In this document: one piece after another, positions 35,229-43,930 of the stretch | Position numbering within the stretch: the first letter of the stretch is position 1 | Layout of the letters: each line of letters opens with the position of its first letter | Assembly: GCA_013214575.1 (NCBI GenBank) | Contig: JABSSD010000190.1 | Span: 1 to 52,939 of the forward strand | DNA length: 52,939 bases | DNA from: Paracoccaceae bacterium | Lineage (GTDB): Bacteria; Pseudomonadota; Alphaproteobacteria; Rhodobacterales; Rhodobacteraceae | Direction: 5' to 3' | Translations under genes and position numbers: made by a program | Notes under the pieces: model-generated | Database searches by the model: none | Told to the model about the DNA's origin: nothing | What the model saw: only the letters and a program-made list of their open reading frames with translations

Positions 35229-35330
35229 GTGGGGGCTCCGGAGCAAGGGTATTTGCTGCCTTTTACAACCTCCTAGCAAGCGGGGAAACCGTTGTTATTC
35301 TGCACCGCATCAGCGCCGACCGCACCAGCG

Positions 35331-35360
35331 GCTTCTTTTTGCAAAAAATACTCAAATTCC
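35331..35360 (-). repeat. Repeat A copy at the dnaE2 3' end
   Basis: On the minus strand the sequence reads TTTGAGTATTTTTTGCAAAA then AGAAG, the same motif as the other A copies. The dnaE2 stop codon (35352-35354) is the TGA at its left edge, so the repeat lies exactly at the end of that gene. Confidence 0.8.
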
Positions 35361-38288
35361 CGCCTCTCGCCCAGCGGTGGGGCCAGGGTTCTGCGGCGTC
35401 AGGTGATCCCGCAACAACGCCAGCGGATGCGCCCTGAGCGACAATCGCATGGCAACATAATCCTCCACCACCTCCTCCCCCAGCGACATCCTGGGCAGAT
35501 GCGCAGCAGGCTCGTCTATCGCCTCCCCCTCCAGCCCTCGGGCGAACAGCGGCAGCGGCGTGACCGAGGCAATCGCCGCTGCCGCCCAGAGCGCCTCGCG
35601 ACGTCTCAGCCCCAGCGCGGCAAAGGCATCCGCCTCGGCCAGCCGCTCAATCACCGTCGGCGCCAGCCCCGCCCGGCGCCAGACATCGTCAATCTCGGTG
35701 TAGCCATTGCCACGGGCTGCGGTCAGCCAGCTGGCGTCCTCTTCCCGCAAGCCCTTGATCTGGCGCAGCCCCAGCCGCAGTGCCAATCCACCGCGCCCGT
35801 CCGGCTCCATCACATTGTCCCAGAAACTGGCGTTGATGCAGATCGGCCGCACCTCGACCCCGTGCTGCCGCGCATCGCGCACGATCTGCGCCGGGGCATA
35901 AAACCCCATCGGCTGCGCATTCAGCAGGGCACAGGCAAAGATACCGGGGTGGTGACACTTGATCCAGGCGCTGGCATAGACCAGCAACGCAAAACTGGCG
36001 GCATGGCTTTCCGGGAAGCCATAAGCGCCAAAACCCTCGATCTGGCTGAAACAGCGCTCGGCAAACTCAGTCTGGTAGCCGTTGCGCGCCATACCGCGCA
36101 GAAACAACGCCCGGAACTCGCTGACATTGCCGTGTTTTTTGAAGGTAGCCAGGGAGCGCCGCAACCGGTCGGCCTGCTCCGGGGTGAAGCCAGCCCCAAC
36201 AATGGCAATCTGCATCGCCTGTTCCTGAAACAGCGGCACCCCCAGCGTCTTGCGCAGCACATCGCCCAGCGCATCCGAGGGCAGACTCACCGGTTCTTCG
36301 CCATTCCTGCGGCGGATATAGGGGTGCACCATATCGCCCTGAATGGGTCCGGGCCGGATGATCGCCACCTCGATCACCAGGTCATAGAATGTCCGCGGCT
36401 GCATCCGGGGCAGGAAATTCATCTGCGCCCGGCTCTCCACCTGAAACACCCCAATGCTGTCTGCCTTGCACAGCATATCATAGACCGCCGGATCCTCCGG
36501 CGGCAGGCTGGCCAGGCTCCAGCTCTGGCGGTGATGGGTCTGGATCAGCTCAAACGCCTTGCGGAGACAGGTCAGCATGCCCAGGCTCAGCACATCCACC
36601 TTGAGAATGCCCAGCGCGTCGATGTCGTCCTTATCCCAGCCGATCACCGTGCGCCCCTCCATGCTGGCGTTCTCAATCGGCACCAATTCGTCCAGCCGAC
36701 CGTCGGTGATGATAAAGCCGCCCACATGCTGGGACAGATGACGCGGAAAACCGATGATCTGATAGACCAGATCCATGGTCTGGCGCAGACGGCGGTCACT
36801 GGCATCCAGCCCGATTTCCGCCATCCGCTGCGCCTCCAGCCCCTTGGCGCTGAAGAATCCCCAGAGCTGCGAGCTGAGCGCCGAGATGGTATCCTCGCTC
36901 AACCCCATGGCGCGGCCCACCTCGCGGATCGCCCGTTTGCCCCGGTAATGGATCACCGTGGCGCAGAGCCCGGCGCGGTGGCGACCATAGTGCTCATAGA
37001 TATGCTGAATCACCTCCTCGCGCCGCTCGTGCTCAAAATCCACGTCGATGTCGGGCGGCTCGTCGCGGGCCTCAGACACAAAACGCTCAAACACCATGGT
37101 GCCGATCTCAGGGCTGACTGAGGTCACCCCCAGACAATAGCAAACAACCGAATTGGCCGCCGAGCCGCGGCCCTGGCACAGGATGCCACGGCCACGGGCA
37201 AAATGCACAATGTCGCGCACGGTCAGGAAATAGGGCTCATAGCGCAGCTTGCCGATCAGGGTCAGCTCATGCTCCAGCATCGCCCGCACCTTGGGAGATG
37301 CACCAGCCGGGTAGCGGCTAGCCAGCCCCTCCAGCGCCAGACGACGCAGCCTCTCACCGGGGCTTTCGCCAGTGCCCGCCTCGCTGGGATACTCATAGCG
37401 CAGCTCGTCCAGCGAAAAAGTCAACTGATCCGCCAACGCCCCGGCCCGGTCCACGGCGCCCTCATAACCGGCAAAGATCCGCCGCATCTCAGCCTCGGAC
37501 CGCAGCCGCTGTTCGCCATTGGCCAGCGCCGAGCGGCCCAATGCATCGACCTTGATACGCAACCGGATCGCGCTCAACACATCCGCCAGCCGCCGCCGCG
37601 CCCCGTGATGCATCCGCGGCGCGGCACTGGCCAGGGTGGGAATATCCAAGCCAGTCGCCCAGGCCGTAACCTGTGCAAACCACGCCCCATCAGCGCCATC
37701 ATAAGCCGGAGCCATCAACAGATGCATCCGGCCACCAAAGCGGTGCGTCAGACCGTCCATATGCGGCAACCACCCCCCCGCACCGCCTGGCCGCCGCAGC
37801 GCCTGTGGCACCAGTAGCAGATGCAGGCCCTCGGAGAACTCCAGCAGGTCACATAAGTGCAGGGTGCAGTCGCCCTTATCCGCCCGCAGCCGCCCGCGCG
37901 AGATCAGTCGGCACAGGTTGCCCCATCCCATACGGGTTTTCGGCAAGGCGACGACAGGCGGCGCATCGGTGAACAGCAGCTTTGCCGCCGGGATCAACCG
38001 CGGCATGTCATAGATCGGAAAGCTGGCAGGCCGAGCCATGCCATCCGGACAGGGCGGCCCAATCGGGGCATTGTCCTTATCCCAGGCCAGCCGCTCGCGC
38101 ACCCGACGGGCAATATCGCGAGCCTCGGTATGGGCGCGCACGATACCACTGACCGAATTCTCATCCGCAATCGCCAGCGCCGGGATCCCCAGCGCCAGCG
38201 CACGCTGAACATACTCCTCCGGGTGGGACGCCCCGGTGAGAAAGGTAAAGTTAGAGAGATTCGCAAATTCGGCAAACATACCCTGCAT
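35352..38288 (-). CDS. dnaE2: Error-prone DNA polymerase DnaE2, short at the C-terminus
   Basis: 978 residues. N-terminal PHP domain (FANLSNFTFLTGASHPEE, ALAIADENSVSG), then the C-family polymerase palm with GRGSAAN and the catalytic PDIDVDFEHER block (about 412-422), and fingers with FPESHAASFA. Start ATG 38288 follows AGGAAT. Typical DnaE2 proteins have about 1,080-1,100 residues ending in an OB-fold domain; here coding stops after HPLALLRDHLTP plus a short non-conserved tail, so about 100 residues including the OB fold are missing. The stop lies in a dispersed repeat. Expected to work with ImuB in SOS mutagenesis; activity of the short form is uncertain. Family call firm. Confidence 0.92.
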   Translation of the reverse strand: MQGMFAEFANLSNFTFLTGASHPEEYVQRALALGIPALAIADENSVSGIVRAHTEARDIARRVRERLAWDKDNAPIGPPCPDGMARPASFPIYDMPRLIPAAKLLFTDAPPVVALPKTRMGWGNLCRLISRGRLRADKGDCTLHLCDLLEFSEGLHLLLVPQALRRPGGAGGWLPHMDGLTHRFGGRMHLLMAPAYDGADGAWFAQVTAWATGLDIPTLASAAPRMHHGARRRLADVLSAIRLRIKVDALGRSALANGEQRLRSEAEMRRIFAGYEGAVDRAGALADQLTFSLDELRYEYPSEAGTGESPGERLRRLALEGLASRYPAGASPKVRAMLEHELTLIGKLRYEPYFLTVRDIVHFARGRGILCQGRGSAANSVVCYCLGVTSVSPEIGTMVFERFVSEARDEPPDIDVDFEHERREEVIQHIYEHYGRHRAGLCATVIHYRGKRAIREVGRAMGLSEDTISALSSQLWGFFSAKGLEAQRMAEIGLDASDRRLRQTMDLVYQIIGFPRHLSQHVGGFIITDGRLDELVPIENASMEGRTVIGWDKDDIDALGILKVDVLSLGMLTCLRKAFELIQTHHRQSWSLASLPPEDPAVYDMLCKADSIGVFQVESRAQMNFLPRMQPRTFYDLVIEVAIIRPGPIQGDMVHPYIRRRNGEEPVSLPSDALGDVLRKTLGVPLFQEQAMQIAIVGAGFTPEQADRLRRSLATFKKHGNVSEFRALFLRGMARNGYQTEFAERCFSQIEGFGAYGFPESHAASFALLVYASAWIKCHHPGIFACALLNAQPMGFYAPAQIVRDARQHGVEVRPICINASFWDNVMEPDGRGGLALRLGLRQIKGLREEDASWLTAARGNGYTEIDDVWRRAGLAPTVIERLAEADAFAALGLRRREALWAAAAIASVTPLPLFARGLEGEAIDEPAAHLPRMSLGEEVVEDYVAMRLSLRAHPLALLRDHLTPQNPGPTAGREAGI

Positions 38289-38291
38289 GAT

Positions 38292-38306
38292 ATTCCTGTT
38301 TTGTTC
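38292..38306. promoter_or_regulatory. Near-consensus LexA-like site overlapping the dnaE2 ribosome site
   Basis: ATTC (38292-38295), seven bases, GTTC (38303-38306): one mismatch from GTTC-N7-GTTC and in the same orientation relative to dnaE2 as the imuB box is to imuB. It overlaps the AGGAAT ribosome site 4 bp from the start codon, so it could also be chance. Confidence 0.45.
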
Positions 38307-38334
38307 TCACTTCGAGTCCCCATCGTACGGCCAC

Positions 38335-38412
38335 CCGCACCGGGCCGCAGGCGCGGTGCCACGCCCAACGGGCGGAGCCCCGATCAGGGGCGACAACGGA
38401 CGGGAGCCCCGC
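38335..38412 (+). repeat. Repeat B copy between dnaE2 and the DUF1203 gene
   Basis: Contains GGCGCGGTGCC, ACGCCCAACGGGCGGAGC, a CCCC-GATCA-GGGG hairpin and GACAACGGACGGGAG, matching the B pattern. It lies in a divergent spacer, unlike most copies, which follow gene 3' ends. No repeat A accompanies it here. Confidence 0.75.
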
Positions 38413-38488
38413 GTTGCAATGCGCAGGATACGGGTCGATCCAGAGGCCTGCACTCTGCCAAAGTCTCAGCAACAAACGGAGACATCTC

Positions 38489-38956
38489 ATGCCCAGAATC
38501 ACCGCCCTCCCCACCGATATTACCCGCGCCCTGCAAAACGGCGGGCCTGATGCCCACGGCCAGCCGCCAGAGCAGGCCGTCTCAGATGGCGGTGGGAACC
38601 CCTGTCGTCATTGTCTGAAATACATCGCCAAAGGGGCCGGCATGCTGATCCTCGCCCACCGGCCGTTCCCTGTGGCGCAGCCCTATGCGGAAACCGGGCC
38701 GATCTTTCTTTGCGCGGATCCCTGCGACCGCCACCAAGGGGAGCAAACGTCCGAGGTCTTCACCCACTCGCCCGATTATCTGATCAAAGGCTATGGCCCC
38801 GATGACCGCATCGTCTATGGCACTGGCATCATCATTGGCAAAGCCCGGATGATGAGCCAGGTTGACGATATATTTCGGGACACCCGTGTGCGTTACATCC
38901 ACATCCGCTCCTCCCGCAACAATTGCTATCAGGCGCGGATAGACCGGGTTGATTAA
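38489..38956 (+). CDS. DUF1203 family protein
   Basis: 155 residues from ATG 38489; the frame open to 38414 runs into the repeat and is rejected. Landmarks are PCRHCLKYIAKG (about 38-49), HRPF, and YHIRSSRNNCYQ-like RYIHIRSSRNNCY near the C-terminus. I recognise the DUF1203 family, which has no established function that I know of. It is divergent from dnaE2 and convergent with the ABC ATPase. A 14-bp direct repeat (ACCGGGGCTGA twice, about 38956-38980) follows its stop. Confidence 0.85.
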   Translation: MPRITALPTDITRALQNGGPDAHGQPPEQAVSDGGGNPCRHCLKYIAKGAGMLILAHRPFPVAQPYAETGPIFLCADPCDRHQGEQTSEVFTHSPDYLIKGYGPDDRIVYGTGIIIGKARMMSQVDDIFRDTRVRYIHIRSSRNNCYQARIDRVD

Positions 38957-39020
38957 CCGGGGCTGACTGACCGGGGCTGAGAGCCGCTGCACGAGCCAAA
39001 AGACCCCGCCAGCAAATCGG

Positions 39021-39950
39021 CTACTTGGCCTTGGTCAGGGACAGAAACACGTCTTCCAGATCCGCCTCTTCCGTTTTTACATCCCGGATGGTGATACCCG
39101 CAGCCCGCACCGCAGCCAGCACCTGTTCAGCGCTGGTGGCGTTGCTGCCATAGCGCAGCACAACGGCACCATCACCGCGCAGCTCCGCCTCGATCCCCGC
39201 GCCTTGCGGCAGGGTCGAGACCGCGGTGTCAGGATGCACCACCATTGTCTTGGCATCCATTCGCCCGAGCAGGTTTTTGGTGCTGTCACGCGCCACCACC
39301 TCGCCCTCGTTGATGATGGCGATCTCGTCGCACATCTCTTCGGCTTCTTCCAGGTAATGAGTGGTCAGGATGATGGTCATACCCTGTTCATTCAGCTTGC
39401 GGATATTGGCCCACAACATCTGCCGCAACTCGATATCAACCCCGGCGGTGGGCTCGTCCAGCACCAGGATATTCGGGTGATGCACCAGTGCCTTGCCCAG
39501 CAACAACCGCCGCCGCATACCGCCCGACAGGGTGCGCGCATAGGCCTCGGCCTTGTCCTCCAGCCCGATCATCGCCAAGATCTCGTCGCTGCGGCGATCG
39601 GATTTACGGACGCCATACAGCCCCGCCTGCACCTCCAGCGCACCGCGCGGGGTAAAGAACGGATCCAGGTTCAATTCCTGCGGCATCACCCCAATCGAGG
39701 CGCGCGACTGGCGTGGATTTTCATCCTGATCAAAGCCCCAGATGGTCACCTTGCCCGAGGTTTTCAGCACCAGACCGGCCAGAATATTGATTATCGTCGA
39801 CTTACCGGCACCGTTGGGGCCAAGCAGGCCAAACACCGATCCGCGTGGAATGCTCAGGTCGATACCTTTGAGCGCCTGTTTCTCGGGCTGCCCCTTGGCG
39901 CCCCTGTAGGTTTTGCGCAGACCTTCAATCCGGATCGCATCCTGTGTCAT
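39021..39950 (-). CDS. ABC transporter ATP-binding protein (ABC-2 exporter type)
   Basis: 309 residues from the ATG at 39950. Walker A GPNGAGKS (44-51), signature LSGGMRRRL (about 138-146), Walker B ILVLDEPT, H-loop TTHYLEEAEEMCD. The C-terminal ~80 residues form the small regulatory domain seen in drug- and polysaccharide-type ABC-2 ATPases. No permease gene is adjacent on either side, so its partner must be encoded elsewhere. Substrate unknown. Confidence 0.92.
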   Translation of the reverse strand: MTQDAIRIEGLRKTYRGAKGQPEKQALKGIDLSIPRGSVFGLLGPNGAGKSTIINILAGLVLKTSGKVTIWGFDQDENPRQSRASIGVMPQELNLDPFFTPRGALEVQAGLYGVRKSDRRSDEILAMIGLEDKAEAYARTLSGGMRRRLLLGKALVHHPNILVLDEPTAGVDIELRQMLWANIRKLNEQGMTIILTTHYLEEAEEMCDEIAIINEGEVVARDSTKNLLGRMDAKTMVVHPDTAVSTLPQGAGIEAELRGDGAVVLRYGSNATSAEQVLAAVRAAGITIRDVKTEEADLEDVFLSLTKAK

Positions 39951-40243
39951 CGCAGCACCTGCCCCTGTTTTTATTCCGGCTCCCAAAAGCCTCTAAGGGA
40001 TAAGCATCAGGACCGCCAGTGATGACCATCCATGCGCCGGGAGCCATTGACCGTAGACGCCGACAGGCTTGCCAGCGACGGCCATGAGAGAGCGCCGGGT
40101 CATCCGCGAGTCTATCTGCAGAACTCGGAGAGCACCGGCAGGTGTCGAATACCCCTATTGAGACCGCAAGTTTACGCATAAGGGTTTCGGGACTGAACCG
40201 CCTTGCCAAACGATCCCAAATGACCCCCCACTGAAAGCTCGGA
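39951..40243. other. 293-bp divergent spacer before the sulfotransferase gene
   Basis: Intermediate base composition between the GC-rich ATPase gene and the AT-richer sulfotransferase gene. It should contain promoters for both. A 94-codon minus-strand frame (39925-40209) overlaps the ATPase start and shows no recognisable domain, so it is not called. No repeat A or B copy was seen. Confidence 0.4.
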
Positions 40244-40942
40244 ATGACAACAAATCCTATCGCCTGGCATATCGCATCCTACCCTCGAAGCGGCAATCAT
40301 TTGGTGCGTACCCTTTTGGAAGCCTATTCAAACCGACCGACTGAAGGCAGCCTGGGATCCCCGAAAGACACGCCGATCCATTCAAAAAAAGCGAATGCCG
40401 CCGGTATTATCAAAATCAACTCCCCGGAACCGATTGGCTACAAATCCCACGACCTCCACGCAATACACAGCAGGGACCGCAGCTTTCGGGAAAACCCTCT
40501 GGGCTTCCTGTTAATAACCCGGGATCCAGTGGCGGCCATAGCGTCCCACGCGATGAGATCGCTTAGAAAAAAACGCAAGTACGTCTTCCACAGCTCTCAG
40601 CGCTATGACCAGGCCATAAACATACTGCTGAGAGGTCAGATCAATGCCTACCTGGCCCTTGTTTACAAATTCTCGACAATTCGCTCACAACCAAAAATAC
40701 ACGTGCGGTTTGAGGATCTTATCAATCCTGAAACATCAGAACAAACAGTCGATGATCTACTGGGATCGATGGCTTTGCACAGGCAAGGGCCTGATCTGAA
40801 ATCTGTTTTCGCGCTGGCCAGGGAAAGTCAGCAATCCCTCAAGCCACATGACGCCGGGTTAAAGCGCGAAGTCGAACAGCGAATTTCAAAGGCAATCTCC
40901 TATCAAGAGGTCCTGCAATATTTGGACTCCGACCTCACATAA
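40244..40942 (+). CDS. Sulfotransferase family protein
   Basis: 232 residues. The PAPS-binding 5'-phosphosulfate loop is YPRSGNH (13-19) and the 3'-phosphate motif is LLITRDPVAAIASH (about 88-101). Such enzymes transfer sulfate from PAPS to sugars, lipids or other acceptors; short ones like this often modify surface polysaccharide. The gene is visibly AT-richer than its neighbours, uses AAA/AGA-type codons more, and stands alone, which suggests horizontal acquisition. The ribosome site is weak (CTCGGA). Confidence 0.85.
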   Translation: MTTNPIAWHIASYPRSGNHLVRTLLEAYSNRPTEGSLGSPKDTPIHSKKANAAGIIKINSPEPIGYKSHDLHAIHSRDRSFRENPLGFLLITRDPVAAIASHAMRSLRKKRKYVFHSSQRYDQAINILLRGQINAYLALVYKFSTIRSQPKIHVRFEDLINPETSEQTVDDLLGSMALHRQGPDLKSVFALARESQQSLKPHDAGLKREVEQRISKAISYQEVLQYLDSDLT

Positions 40943-41134
40943 AATTCAACCTCAAGCTCAATGGCGCCCATTTAAGGAGGCCTGCACCTGCCGTCGCCGC
41001 CAGCTGTCAAAAGCGGCAAGCAAAAGCGGTCTCCAGGCTCAGCTTTGCCGTAAACACCAATTGCCCTTGGCTCCCAGATAACCGATAACTCTGGAAACAG
41101 AACACGAACAGTTTCCCATAGGAGCGCACAGGCC
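40943..41134. promoter_or_regulatory. polA upstream region
   Basis: This 192-bp spacer separates the sulfotransferase gene from polA and must hold the polA promoter; AGGAG at about 41120-41124 is its ribosome site. No LexA-like GTTC-N7-GTTC site was found in it. Confidence 0.4.
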
Positions 41135-43930
41135 ATGAGCACAGAATTCGGCAAAGGCTGCCATCTGCATCTGATCGACGGCTCGGCCTTCATCTTTCGC
41201 GCCTATCACGCGCTGCCGCCGCTGACGCGCAAGTCGGACGGGCTGCCGATCGGCGCCGTGGCCGGGTTCTGCAACATGCTGCAGCGCTATGTCGAGGGCA
41301 ACACCGGCCCCGACGCCCCCACCCATGTGGCGGTGATCTTTGACCACAAGGGCAAGACCTTCCGCAACGATCTGTATGATCTCTACAAGGCCAACCGGCC
41401 ACCAACCCCCGAGGATCTGCGGCCCCAGTTCCCGCTGACCCGCGACGCCACCCGCGCCTTTAACATCGCCTGCAAAGAGGTCGAGGGCTTTGAGGCCGAT
41501 GACATTATTGCCACGCTGGCCTGTCAGGCGCGTGACGCCGGTGGTCGCTGTACCATCATCAGCTCCGACAAGGATATGATGCAGCTGATCGGCGGCGGTG
41601 TTGAGATGCTGGACGCGATGAAGAACAAGCGCATCGACAGTGATGGCGTGGTCGAGAAATTCGGCGTCCGCCCCGAGCGGGTGGTGGATGTGCAGGCGCT
41701 GGCCGGCGATGCCGCCGACAACGTCCCCGGTGCGCCCGGCATCGGCATTAAAACCGCCGCCCTGCTGATCAATGAATACGGCGATCTGGAAAGCCTGCTG
41801 GACCGCGCCGCAGAGATCAAACAGCCCAAGCGCCGCCAGAGCCTGATCGACAACCGCGCCCAGATTGAGATGTCCAAAACGCTGGTGCAGCTGGATTGCA
41901 ACATGATGCTGGATTTCACCATTGGTGATCTGGAGGTGCGCGACCCCGAGCCCGAGGTGCTGCTGGCCTTCCTCGCCAAAATGGAATTCCGCACCCTGAC
42001 CAAGCGGATGGCGGATCAGCTGGGGCAAGAGCCCCCCGCCATCACCGAGCCCGAAGCCCTGGCTGCCGCGCCCATCGAGGCGGTGCCGTTTGACGCGCAA
42101 AAATACACCTGCGTGCGCAGTGCCGGTGAGCTGCAGCCCTGGATCGACCTGATCCGCCAGCGCGGCTGGGTGGCGGTGGACACCGAAACCACTGGGCTCG
42201 ACTCGATGGTGGTTGATCTGGTTGGCGTCTCTCTGTGCATTGAGCCCGGTCAGGCCTGCTATATCCCGCTGACTCACCGAGCCGCCGCCGCAGACGATCT
42301 GTTTGGCTCGGATGAGCTCGCCGAAGGGCAGATGCCGCTGGCAATCGCACTGGAGATGCTAAAGCCCGTTCTGCAAGACCCGGCGATCCTGAAGATCGGC
42401 CAGAACATGAAATATGACGCCAAGATTCTGCACCGCTATGGCGTCGATATTGCCCCCATCGACGATACCATGCTGATGTCATATGCGCTGCACGGCGGGC
42501 TGCACAATCACGGCATGGATACCCTGTCGGAGCGTTATCTGGATCACAAACCAATCCCGATCAAACCGCTGCTGGGGGCCGGAAAATCGGCGATCACCTT
42601 TGACAAGGTACCGATCAGCGACGCGGTACCCTATGCCGCCGAAGACGCTGACATCACCCTGCGCCTGTGGCAGCTGTTCAAGCCGAAATTGCATTTGTCC
42701 AAGGTCACCACCGTCTATGAAACGCTGGAACGGCCGCTGATTCCGGTGCTGGCCACAATGGAGATGCACGGCATCAAGGTCGACCGCGACACACTCAGCC
42801 GGATGTCCAATGCCTTTGCCCAGAAGATGGCCGGGCTTGAGGATGAAATCCATGCGCTGGCAGGTCGCCCCTTTAACGTCGGCAGCCCAAAACAACTGGG
42901 CGAGATCCTGTTTGACGAAATGGGCCTTGAGGGCGGCAAAAAGGGCAAGACCGGCGCCTATGCCACCGGCGCCGATATCCTCGAGGATCTGGCCGGCACC
43001 CATGACCTGCCCGCGCGGGTGCTGGACTGGCGCCAGCTGAGCAAGCTGAAATCCACCTACACGGATGCCCTGCAGGACCATATCAATGCGGACACCGGCC
43101 GGGTGCATACCTCCTATCTGCAGACCGGCGCCAACACCGGCCGCATGGCCTCAAGCGATCCCAACCTGCAGAACATCCCGGTGCGCTCTGAGGAGGGCCG
43201 CCGCATCCGCGAGGCCTTCATTGCCGAGCCGGGCAACGTGCTGCTGTCGCTCGACTATAGCCAGATCGAGCTGCGCATTCTGGCCCATGTGGCCGGCATC
43301 GACACGCTGAAACAGGCCTTTGCCGATGGGTTGGACATTCATGCCATGACCGCGAGCGAGATGTTCGGCGTGTCAATCGATGAGATGACCCCGGACATCC
43401 GCCGTCAGGCCAAGGCGATCAACTTTGGTGTCATCTATGGCATTTCCGGCTTTGGCCTGGCCCGCAACCTGCGCATCCCAAGGGCCGAGGCACAGGGCTT
43501 TATCAACCGCTACTTTGAGCGCTTCCCCGGCATCCGCACCTATATGGACGCAACCGTCGAATTTGCCAAAGAGCATGGCTATGTGCAGACCCTGTTTGGC
43601 CGCCGCATCCATACCCCCGAGATCGCCGCCAAAGGACCGCGGGCCGGCTTTGCCAAACGTGCTGCGATCAATGCGCCAATCCAGGGCACCGCCGCCGATG
43701 TGATCCGCCGCGCGATGATCCGCATGCCCGACGCCATCGCCCACCTGCCCGCCCGCATGCTGCTACAGGTGCACGATGAACTGCTGTTCGAAGTCCCCGA
43801 GGCGGCTGTCGAAGAAACCATTGCCACCGCAAAATCAGTGATGGAAAACGCCGCCGACCCGGCGGTGCATCTGGACGTGAAGCTCATCGTCGATGCCGGC
43901 CGTGGCGCCAATTGGGCCGAGGCACACTAA
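41135..43930 (+). CDS. polA: DNA polymerase I
   Basis: 931 residues with all three domains. The 5'-3' exonuclease is at 1-290 (DGSAFIFRAYHALPP, SSDKDMMQL). The 3'-5' proofreading exonuclease is intact, with DTETTGLD at 349-356. The family A polymerase has the palm aspartates in DYSQIELR (about 707) and LLQVHDELLFE near the end. It removes RNA primers and fills gaps in repair. Monocistronic; a large repeat B copy lies beyond its stop. Confidence 0.97.
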   Translation: MSTEFGKGCHLHLIDGSAFIFRAYHALPPLTRKSDGLPIGAVAGFCNMLQRYVEGNTGPDAPTHVAVIFDHKGKTFRNDLYDLYKANRPPTPEDLRPQFPLTRDATRAFNIACKEVEGFEADDIIATLACQARDAGGRCTIISSDKDMMQLIGGGVEMLDAMKNKRIDSDGVVEKFGVRPERVVDVQALAGDAADNVPGAPGIGIKTAALLINEYGDLESLLDRAAEIKQPKRRQSLIDNRAQIEMSKTLVQLDCNMMLDFTIGDLEVRDPEPEVLLAFLAKMEFRTLTKRMADQLGQEPPAITEPEALAAAPIEAVPFDAQKYTCVRSAGELQPWIDLIRQRGWVAVDTETTGLDSMVVDLVGVSLCIEPGQACYIPLTHRAAAADDLFGSDELAEGQMPLAIALEMLKPVLQDPAILKIGQNMKYDAKILHRYGVDIAPIDDTMLMSYALHGGLHNHGMDTLSERYLDHKPIPIKPLLGAGKSAITFDKVPISDAVPYAAEDADITLRLWQLFKPKLHLSKVTTVYETLERPLIPVLATMEMHGIKVDRDTLSRMSNAFAQKMAGLEDEIHALAGRPFNVGSPKQLGEILFDEMGLEGGKKGKTGAYATGADILEDLAGTHDLPARVLDWRQLSKLKSTYTDALQDHINADTGRVHTSYLQTGANTGRMASSDPNLQNIPVRSEEGRRIREAFIAEPGNVLLSLDYSQIELRILAHVAGIDTLKQAFADGLDIHAMTASEMFGVSIDEMTPDIRRQAKAINFGVIYGISGFGLARNLRIPRAEAQGFINRYFERFPGIRTYMDATVEFAKEHGYVQTLFGRRIHTPEIAAKGPRAGFAKRAAINAPIQGTAADVIRRAMIRMPDAIAHLPARMLLQVHDELLFEVPEAAVEETIATAKSVMENAADPAVHLDVKLIVDAGRGANWAEAH

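Noticed and set aside
35292-37121. 609-codon plus-strand open frame opposite dnaE2
   Set aside because: It is antisense to strongly conserved polymerase sequence, and its composition (Gln/His/Arg-rich) is that of a shadow frame.
39925-40209. 94-codon minus-strand frame upstream of the ABC ATPase
   Set aside because: It overlaps the ATPase start, has no good ribosome site that I can see and no recognisable feature.
40943-41134. Possible SOS box upstream of polA (GAAC repeats in GAACACGAACAG)
   Set aside because: The half-sites are two bases apart instead of seven, so this does not fit the LexA direct repeat.
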